DNA of 64,000 nt from Litorivita sp050633545. GTDB lineage: Bacteria > Pseudomonadota > Alphaproteobacteria > Rhodobacterales > Rhodobacteraceae. The position numbers and the translations under genes were made by a program. Where the stretch lies: positions 79,792-143,791 of the forward strand of contig JBOEGS010000003.1 of assembly GCA_050633545.1 (NCBI GenBank), written 5' to 3'. Shown here piece by piece: positions 58,259 to 64,000 of the stretch. Numbering within the stretch: position 1 is the first letter of the stretch; each line of letters begins with the position of its first letter. The notes beneath the pieces were generated by a model, which made no database searches, was not told where the DNA came from, and saw nothing but the letters and a program-made list of their open reading frames with translations.

Positions 58259-60358
58259 ATGTCGGGTCTGTTGTCCTATCAATGCCGCGATGGGGTTGCG
58301 GTTCTGACCATCCAAAACCCGCCGGTCAATGCCTTGTCGCGCGGCGTGCGCAAGGGCGTGATGCTGGGGCTGGAGCATGCTCTGGCGGACCCGCAGGCGC
58401 AGGCGATTGTCTTGCAAGGCGCAGGCGGGCAATTCAGCGGCGGTATTGATCTGTCCGAATATGACCACCTGCGCACTGATCCGTGGCTGGCCGAGGTTTG
58501 CCGCGCCGTCGAGGACAGCCCCAAACCCGTCGTCGCCCTCTTGCAAGGCCGCGTTTTGGGACCGGCGTTCGAATTGGCCCTTGCGGCGCAGGCGCGTATT
58601 GCCGCGCCCGATGCGCGGATCGGGTTGCCCGATGTGGTGCTCGGCTTGCCGACCGGATCGGGCGGGGCAATGCGGGCCGCGCGGCTGGCGGGGGCGGGGC
58701 CTGCGCTTGATTTGTTGCTTTCGGGGCGCGTTATTGGCGCACAAGACCCCGCCGCTGCGCCGTTTTTGGACGAGGTGGCGCAAGATGACGCCTTGGGCGC
58801 CGCGATCGCCCGCGCCACTGCTTTGGCCACTGCTTTGGCCGGTGATGCGGGGCGCGTCGCTGCGCGCGCGCGTCTCGACGGGCTTGTCGATCCGGCAAGC
58901 TATATCGCTGCCGTTCAGGCCGCCCGCGCCGGATTTGGCGCGCAGGGCGAGGAGGACGATCCCGCCGCCGAGGCCTTGATCGCATCGGTCGAGGCCGCGC
59001 AGCTTTTGCCGCCCGAGGCGGCGCTGGAGTTTGAAGCGGCTTATTTTGACGATCTGGTCACGGGCGCGCGCTCCTGCGGCCTGCGCCATCTCTATGCCGC
59101 AGAGCGCCGCGCGCCGCGCCATATCACCGATGCGCCTTTGCCTGATCTGTCGACCCTTGCGGTGGTGGGGCGTGGGGCCGAGGCGGCGGGGCTGTCGATT
59201 GCGGCGCTCGACGCAGGGCTACAGGTGGTGTTGATCGATCCGGTCGGCGCTTCGGCGCAGGCGCAAAAAACCGGCGGTATGATCGCGCAGATTTACGCAA
59301 GCGCCGAACAAAACGGACGGCTTGGCGGCGGCGCGCGGCGCGCGCGTCTGGAGCGGCTCAAAGTCTCGGATGATCTGGCGGTGATGCGCGCGGCAGATAG
59401 CGTTGCCTTGGTGCTTGCGCAGGGCGAGAACGGCGCAGCGCGCGCGCGCGCCGCCGCCCAATATATGCCGCCCGAACGTGCGATTTTGGTGCTTGGCGAT
59501 ATGTCGCAAACTGTGATCGAGGCCGCCGGTGATCGCGCCGCTGATGTCGTGGGGGTGCATTTCGCCCGCCCGCCGCATCTGGCCGCGATGGGCGAGATCA
59601 TCTCGTCGTCTGCCACAGGCCCGCAGGCCACATCCACCGCCGCCGCGCTCTTGCGCAAAATGCGCAAAATCGCAGTCGGGGCGCAGGGCGAATTGGCCCT
59701 GAGCCAAGCGCTCTTGCTTGCGATGCGGCAGGTCGGGGACGAGTTGCTCGGCCTTGGCGTGACGCCCTATGCCGTGGATGACGCGCTGCGCGGCGCGCGC
59801 ATGGGGCAAGGCATTTATCGCGGCATTGATGCAATGGGCCTGCGCGCATCCGCGCATCTGGCCGAAGCGCGCGCGCCCGAGGGCGAGGCGGGCGAGGCGG
59901 TTAGCGCCTTGCAAAACACGCTGATCGCGGCCGAGCGCTTGGGACGCGAAAGCGGCGCAGGCTTTTATGACTATAGCAGCGGCGCAGCGCAGCCGGATCA
60001 AGTGGTGCGCGAGTTGCAAGAGGCGCTTTTGGCCCAAAGGGGCGGGGCGCCGGTCCAGATGCCCGCGGCGGATATCTTGCGCCGCTTTGAGGCGGGGTTG
60101 GTGCAGGTTGGCGCGCGGCTGTTGGAAAACGGTGCGGCGCGGCACGCGGGCGATATCGATGTGGCGGCGGTGCAGGCACTCGGTTACCCGCGCGCCTTGG
60201 GCGGGCCTTTGCACCGCGCCAATCAAGACGGCGTTTTTACCCGCGCGGCCGATATACGCCGCTATGGCAAAGCGGCGATCACCGAGCGGGCAAAGCGGTT
60301 CTGGGCGCCCTGCGATCTGTTGGTGGATATGGTGAAAAACGGCCGCCGCTTCGGTTAG
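58259..60358 (+). CDS. FadJ/FadB-like enoyl-CoA hydratase/3-hydroxyacyl-CoA dehydrogenase, divergent
   Basis: The 699-residue protein has the bifunctional beta-oxidation layout: an enoyl-CoA hydratase domain (1-190), an NAD-binding dehydrogenase domain (about 295-480) and C-terminal dehydrogenase domains. In the hydratase the oxyanion region GGQFSGGIDLSEY and a glutamate in PAFELALAA are kept, but the second catalytic glutamate is Asp (GLPDVVLGLP). The nucleotide loop GRGAEAAG is loose, and the segment that normally reads CDGFIGNRM is replaced by QGELALSQALL. A His is kept in VGVHFARPPHL. GGAGGG precedes the ATG. Activity may be partial or altered. Confidence 0.85.
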   Translation: MSGLLSYQCRDGVAVLTIQNPPVNALSRGVRKGVMLGLEHALADPQAQAIVLQGAGGQFSGGIDLSEYDHLRTDPWLAEVCRAVEDSPKPVVALLQGRVLGPAFELALAAQARIAAPDARIGLPDVVLGLPTGSGGAMRAARLAGAGPALDLLLSGRVIGAQDPAAAPFLDEVAQDDALGAAIARATALATALAGDAGRVAARARLDGLVDPASYIAAVQAARAGFGAQGEEDDPAAEALIASVEAAQLLPPEAALEFEAAYFDDLVTGARSCGLRHLYAAERRAPRHITDAPLPDLSTLAVVGRGAEAAGLSIAALDAGLQVVLIDPVGASAQAQKTGGMIAQIYASAEQNGRLGGGARRARLERLKVSDDLAVMRAADSVALVLAQGENGAARARAAAQYMPPERAILVLGDMSQTVIEAAGDRAADVVGVHFARPPHLAAMGEIISSSATGPQATSTAAALLRKMRKIAVGAQGELALSQALLLAMRQVGDELLGLGVTPYAVDDALRGARMGQGIYRGIDAMGLRASAHLAEARAPEGEAGEAVSALQNTLIAAERLGRESGAGFYDYSSGAAQPDQVVRELQEALLAQRGGAPVQMPAADILRRFEAGLVQVGARLLENGAARHAGDIDVAAVQALGYPRALGGPLHRANQDGVFTRAADIRRYGKAAITERAKRFWAPCDLLVDMVKNGRRFG

Positions 60359-60373
60359 GCCCGCAAGGCCGGA

Positions 60374-60589
60374 TCAGCCCAGAAAAATCCCGATCACCAC
60401 CATCATCAGGCCGATCACCGACAAGAACAGCGAACCGAGATTGAGCGGGATGACCTGCTGGATCGCGGCGCGCAACGCCTCGTCATCGAGGTTGGCACGG
60501 CGTGCGGCGCTGACGCGAAAGATGCTGATCAAAAGACCCGCCAACCCGACGAGCGATATCAGCGCTCCGATCCAGATCAATGCTTCCAT
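60374..60589 (-). CDS. Small two-TM membrane protein
   Basis: The 71-residue protein has one span at residues 3-25 (ALIWIGALISLVGLAGLLIS) and another at 47-70 (LGSLFLSVIGLMMVVIGIFL), joined by a charged loop (ARRANLDDEALRAAIQQ). AAAGGCG precedes the chosen ATG; longer in-frame starts would add a basic, low-likelihood leader. The function is unknown. It converges on the FadJ-like gene with 15 bases between the stops. Confidence 0.75.
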   Translation of the reverse strand: MEALIWIGALISLVGLAGLLISIFRVSAARRANLDDEALRAAIQQVIPLNLGSLFLSVIGLMMVVIGIFLG

Positions 60590-60763
60590 AATATGCGCCT
60601 TTCGCCGTTTTGCCTCGATGCGCTTGCGGTAATCCATGCCCCGCGCGGTTGCAAGGCGCAGGGGGGTGAAAATCCCCGATTGAGGCAAGCGGGCTCTTGC
60701 GGGGCCATGCGCGCGCCGCTACTGAAGGTGCTTAAACCGGCCGAACCTGACGGAGTCCCCGAT

Positions 60764-61024
60764 ATGAATGATATGAATTCCGACGCCAGCTACCGCGTCA
60801 CCGCCGACGAGCTGCGCAGCTTTATCGAGCGGATCGAACGCCTCGATGCCGAGAAAAAAGATCTCGCCGAGCAGCAAAAAGAAGTGATGGCCGAAGCCAA
60901 ATCGCGCGGCTACGACACCAAAGTCATGCGCAAGGTCATTGCCCTGCGCAAACGCGAGCCCGACGATATCGCCGAAGAAGAAGCGGTTCTGGAGATGTAT
61001 AAAGAAGCGCTTGGCATGAGCTGA
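60764..61024 (+). CDS. DUF2312 (GapR-like) DNA-binding protein
   Basis: The 86-residue protein matches DUF2312: TADELRSFIERIERLDAEKK, EVMAEAKSRGYDTKVMRKVI and LRKREPDDIAEEEAVLEMY. In Caulobacter the family member GapR binds overtwisted AT-rich DNA ahead of replication forks and RNA polymerase. The coiled-coil N-terminus and helical C-terminus here agree with that fold. GGAG lies about 8 bases before the ATG. It is monocistronic with its own terminator. Confidence 0.92.
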   Translation: MNDMNSDASYRVTADELRSFIERIERLDAEKKDLAEQQKEVMAEAKSRGYDTKVMRKVIALRKREPDDIAEEEAVLEMYKEALGMS

Positions 61025-61052
61025 GTGCCCATCGCGCAGCCTGATCTAACAG

Positions 61053-61077
61053 ACGCGCCTTCGGGCGCGTTTTTGTT
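61053..61077 (+). terminator. Rho-independent terminator after the DUF2312 gene
   Basis: ACGCGCC and GGCGCGT form a 7-bp stem on a TTCG tetraloop, followed by TTTTGTTTTT. Confidence 0.9.
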
Positions 61078-61188
61078 TTTTATCATTATTTTACGCCTCG
61101 ACCTGCTCGTGAATTCACCGCGCCCGCGCTTTGCAGGTTCCGAAAATATCCTCGCCGAAGGCGAAATCTTGGCTCCAGAGTTTGCCCC

Positions 61189-62064
61189 TCAGGGCAAGAT
61201 CACCTCGACGCCGGGAATACGCTGGATGGCGAAGAGATCGTCTTCGTATTGCTCGGTCAATTGCTCGACAAGCGCCGCATCAAATCCGGGAAGGTCTACC
61301 TCTTCCTCGATCGCGTCCTCGCGGGCGAATTTGTCCAAAAACGCCGAAATCACCCGCCGGATCTGGATCTCGTTCATATCGGGATGATCCTTGAGATAGC
61401 CGCGAAAGCGTTGCAGCCCCTCCTTGCTCATGATCGAGCTTAAAATCTCGTAGCCGCCTTTGACCTTGTGGTTGGGCTCCAATCCGGTGATGTCGCGCAC
61501 GATCTGTGACCAGATCAGCGGCGTATCTTCGTTGCACCACACGGTCACCGGCACATCGGGCAAGGCCTCGCGCAGGTCGCCGATCAGGTCGGACCAAAAC
61601 AGGGTGCGCGGGTCGGAGCCTTCGAGAAACAAAGAGAAATCGGTGTTCTTCGAGCGCTCGAACACGGCGGGCAAAAATGTCGCCGGATTGCGGATCGAGA
61701 GGAAAAGCTCCATCTCGTCCCCCGCAAACAGGGTTTGCAACCGCTCCAGCTTGCGCACCGCATGGGGGTAGAGCGCCCCGCCGGATACCGCCATCGTCGG
61801 CACGCCGAAGAAATTGTCGTTGGACAGGATCACACGGGTGGCAACCTCGTCCTCCAAGATCGCATCAAGCAAGATGTCGCGCGCATCCGTCGTGGCGCGC
61901 CCCGCAGGGACCGCCGCGCTGGCTTCGCGCAAAAGCTTGCGATACATGCTGGGTTTGGGGGCGGCGACGCCGATCTTGCCGAGCGCCTCACCGTTACGGA
62001 TCAAACATTTCACCAGCCTGTTTTCATCGGTGCAATGTGCGCCTGCATGAATGACGAGCTGCAT
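61189..62064 (-). CDS. Sulfotransferase-like orphan protein of unknown function
   Basis: I do not recognise the exact family of this 291-residue protein. The opening LVIHAGAHCTDENRLVKCLI resembles the 5'-phosphosulfate loop of PAPS sulfotransferases (usually HxGxxKTGTTxLQ) but lacks the lysine and the following Thr pair. The middle (DEMELFLSIRNPATFLPAVF) has the SxRxP-like element seen in the 3'-phosphate motif of that fold, and VPVTVWCNEDTPLIWSQIV follows. No membrane span or signal is seen. It is divergent from the iron permease gene and stands alone. The fold assignment is tentative. Confidence 0.6.
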   Translation of the reverse strand: MQLVIHAGAHCTDENRLVKCLIRNGEALGKIGVAAPKPSMYRKLLREASAAVPAGRATTDARDILLDAILEDEVATRVILSNDNFFGVPTMAVSGGALYPHAVRKLERLQTLFAGDEMELFLSIRNPATFLPAVFERSKNTDFSLFLEGSDPRTLFWSDLIGDLREALPDVPVTVWCNEDTPLIWSQIVRDITGLEPNHKVKGGYEILSSIMSKEGLQRFRGYLKDHPDMNEIQIRRVISAFLDKFAREDAIEEEVDLPGFDAALVEQLTEQYEDDLFAIQRIPGVEVILP

Positions 62065-62153
62065 TGGGGGCCAGTTCCGTTTGGTTTCTTCGCGGAACGA
62101 TAATATACGCTCTTTTCTGGACAGTTAAACCGGTTTCGGGCAGGGAGGGGATA

Positions 62154-63818
62154 ATGATGAAAACCCTATCTAATTCGCGGCGTTTTGGCCGCCGTCTTCT
62201 GCCCAGTCGGCCCAGCCCGTGGTCGCTGGGGGCTTTTGCCATTGCGGCGGTGGTTTTGGCGCCGATTGCATCGGTGTTGTGGCTGGCGCTCAACCCGACC
62301 GAAAATATCTGGCCGCATCTGCTTGCCACGACCTTGCCGCGCTATTTGTGGACGACGGTGCAATTGATGCTTGGCGTCGGGCTGTTGGCGGGCGCGGTGG
62401 GGACGGGGGCCGCATGGTTCATTGCGCGCTACGAGTTTCCATTGTCGCGCTGGCTGGAATGGCTGCTTTTGCTGCCCTTGGCGATCCCCGCCTATGTGGG
62501 GGCCTATGCTTTGGTGGATTTCCTCGAATATGCGGGGCCGGTGCAAAGCGGCCTGCGGGCGCTGTTTGGATGGCAATCGGCGCGCGATTACTATTTCCCC
62601 GAAATCCGCTCGCTCGCGGCGGCGGTGGTGGTTCTGGCGGTCTCGCTCTACCCTTACGTCTATCTTCTGGCACGCGCGGCGTTTCGCGAACAATCGGCCA
62701 CCGGCGAAGAGGTGGCGATGTCCTTGGGCCAAAGCGCGCTGCGCCGGTTCTGGCGCGTGGCTTTGCCCTTGGCGCGCCCTGCGATTGCGGCGGGTCTGGC
62801 GATTGTGATGATGGAGACGGTCAATGATTTCGGCACGGTGGATTATTTCGCCGTGCAGACCCTGACCGCCGGTATCTTTAGCGTCTGGCTGGACGGCAAT
62901 AACGCGGGCGGCGCGGCACAGATCGCATCGGTGGTGTTGATTTTGGTTGTGGCTCTGGTGGGGCTGGAGAAGACCTCGCGCCGCAAAAGCCGGTTCTTCT
63001 CGACCTCCTCCAAACACCGCCCGCTGGGCAAAACCCGTCTCACCGGCGGGGCGGGGATATTGGCGATGCTGGCCTGTCTTTTACCCTTCGCGATGGGCTT
63101 TGTCTTGCCGGCTTGGGTGATTTTGTCCCATGCGCTTGAAAATGCTGACCGATGGGCGGATCCGGCGCTGTTGTCGGCGCTGCGCAATACGCTGTTTGTA
63201 GGGGCTGTTGCGGCCTCGCTGACGGTGCTGGCGGGGGTGTTCATGGTTTACGGCGTGCGCCTGTCGGGGCGCCGCTTGCCGCGGCTTTTGTTGCCGGTGA
63301 CGACCATCGGCTATGCTGCGCCTGGTGCGGTGCTTGGCGTCGGCATCTTGATCCCGCTGGCGGCGATGGACAACCGGCTTGCCGATGGGGTCGAGGCCCT
63401 GACGGGCACCGATATCGGCCTTGTGCTGACCGGATCGGCCTTTGCGCTGGTGCTTGCCTACTGCGTGCGTTTCTTTGCCATCGCCCAAGGCGCCGCCGAT
63501 GCCGCCATGGGGCGCGTCTCGCCCAGCCTGCCGATGGCCGCGCGCAGCCTTGGCCGCACCCAAGGCGCCACGCTGCGCGAGGTCTACTATCCGCTGATCC
63601 GCGGCTCGGTCGCCTCGGCGCTCTTGCTGGTCTTTGTCGATTGCGTCAAGGAATTGCCCGCGACCTTGCTTTTGCGCCCGTTCAACTACGACACTTTGGC
63701 GACACGGGTGCATGATCAGGCCAGCCTGGAAAACCTTGGCGAAGCCGCCCCCGCCGCGATCCTCGTGATCCTCGTCGGCCTCGCCGCCGTCGGACTTCTG
63801 GCCCGCGCGAACCGCTAG
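62154..63818 (+). CDS. Iron(III)-type ABC transporter permease (FbpB/AfuB-like)
   Basis: The 554-residue protein is a fused two-domain binding-protein-dependent permease with about 12 spans, the FbpB/SfuB layout. The first coupling loop is EEVAMSLGQSALRRFWRVAL near residue 190 and the second is MAARSLGRTQGATLREVYYP near residue 460. It probably imports ferric iron with a periplasmic binding protein and an ATPase that are not in the window. GGAGGGG precedes two consecutive ATGs (62154 and 62157); the second has the better spacing. Confidence 0.9.
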   Translation: MMKTLSNSRRFGRRLLPSRPSPWSLGAFAIAAVVLAPIASVLWLALNPTENIWPHLLATTLPRYLWTTVQLMLGVGLLAGAVGTGAAWFIARYEFPLSRWLEWLLLLPLAIPAYVGAYALVDFLEYAGPVQSGLRALFGWQSARDYYFPEIRSLAAAVVVLAVSLYPYVYLLARAAFREQSATGEEVAMSLGQSALRRFWRVALPLARPAIAAGLAIVMMETVNDFGTVDYFAVQTLTAGIFSVWLDGNNAGGAAQIASVVLILVVALVGLEKTSRRKSRFFSTSSKHRPLGKTRLTGGAGILAMLACLLPFAMGFVLPAWVILSHALENADRWADPALLSALRNTLFVGAVAASLTVLAGVFMVYGVRLSGRRLPRLLLPVTTIGYAAPGAVLGVGILIPLAAMDNRLADGVEALTGTDIGLVLTGSAFALVLAYCVRFFAIAQGAADAAMGRVSPSLPMAARSLGRTQGATLREVYYPLIRGSVASALLLVFVDCVKELPATLLLRPFNYDTLATRVHDQASLENLGEAAPAAILVILVGLAAVGLLARANR

Positions 63819-63879
63819 AGACATTTTGGCGAAAAAGGGACTTGCCAGCCGCAGGCCCGACAAGTAAATCACCCCCCAA

Positions 63880-63955
63880 GCCCCTATAGCTCAGCTGGTA
63901 GATCAACTAAGTTGCACTCAGTGGGTCCGCGGTTCGCGTCCGTGTGGGGGCACCA
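63880..63955 (+). tRNA. Aberrant tRNA, anticodon reads TGC; possible pseudo-tRNA
   Basis: The 76-base gene has an acceptor stem GCCCCTA/TGGGGGC and an encoded CCA. The T arm is CGCGG-TTCGCGT-CCGTG. Defects are visible: the D stem GCTC/GATC has one mismatch, the anticodon stem ACTAA/TCAGT has an A-C mismatch, the loop is GTTGCAC with unusual G32 and C38, and the T loop has C where A58 is nearly invariant. The body otherwise follows a normal class I tRNA. It may be a decayed or recoded tRNA copy rather than the working tRNA-Ala. Confidence 0.55.
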
Positions 63956-64000
63956 TTTAACTCATTGAAAATGAACGAAAATCTAGCGCTGTGATGCTCG

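Noticed and set aside
60600..60763. Possible cobalamin-type riboswitch in a GC-rich leader
   Set aside because: Some G-rich and GAAAATCCCC segments looked suggestive, but no B12-box was found and the downstream gene is DUF2312, unrelated to B12.
63880..63955. Reading the edge tRNA as tRNA-Cys (GCA)
   Set aside because: Placing GCA as anticodon needs a shifted stem CTAAG/CAGTG with two or more mismatches; the TGC register pairs better.

Overview
The window is a continuous piece of chromosome from a high-GC alphaproteobacterium, almost certainly a member of the Rhodobacteraceae (Roseobacter/Rhodobacter/Paracoccus relatives). Support comes from the gene set and order: fdxA-carD, the NDUFA12-like/MlaD/DUF2155/Aat block, an accBC pair, a Paracoccus-type sox cluster next to clpPX, and a ScfR/RamB-type regulator beside an acetyl-CoA synthetase operon. 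No rRNA, CRISPR array, insertion sequence or prophage was seen. Coding is dense and most genes look intact. The first gene is cut by the left edge.

Layout. 1-4.1 kb: SUV3-type helicase (partial), S4 RNA-binding protein, fdxA, carD. 4.1-8 kb: divergent cobS/cobT and a CPA2-type K+/H+ antiporter. 8-14.3 kb: an 845-residue membrane protein that looks like a PilM/GspL-like head joined to a PilP/GspC-like tail, metY, a VOC protein, an orphan glycosyltransferase-like protein and a small secreted protein. 14.3-17.4 kb: nitroreductase/HxlR pair, tRNA-Tyr, rlmB, an orphan terminator (possible sRNA) and a CoA-binding protein. 17.3-21.1 kb: hisB-hisH-(DUF2147 on the opposite strand)-hisA-hisF-hisE.

21.3-31.5 kb is the thiosulfate-oxidation locus: soxT-soxR and soxS on the minus strand, soxVW-XYZABCD on the plus strand. 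SoxR is an ArsR-type repressor with the two cysteines (C42, C108) expected of persulfide sensors. AT-rich sites in the soxS/soxV and soxW/soxX gaps match its likely operator. A similar site precedes a second sulfur operon at 54.8-57.2 kb (persulfide dioxygenase, two YeeE/YedE half-transporters, DUF442 sulfurtransferase), so one repressor may control both. soxE-H are absent; clpP and clpX follow soxD directly.

33.9-40.7 kb holds a Rid-family protein, the NDUFA12/MlaD/DUF2155/Aat block, a methyltransferase-like protein, accB-accC, a PAS-LuxR regulator and an Ala-rich unknown protein. 41-53.5 kb looks like an acetate/short-chain-acid module: a branched-chain-amino-acid-type ABC transporter (binding protein, LivH, M, G, F) is in one operon with acsA. 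Divergent from it are a ScfR/RamB-family regulator, a lone receiver domain, a small membrane protein and a sodium-solute-symporter/histidine-kinase hybrid resembling CrbS/CbrA. A FliM-like protein with DLPDL repeats follows with no other flagellar genes. 57.3-64 kb holds a DksA/TraR-type protein, a divergent FadJ-like protein, small conserved proteins, a sulfotransferase-like orphan, an iron ABC permease and an aberrant tRNA at the right edge.
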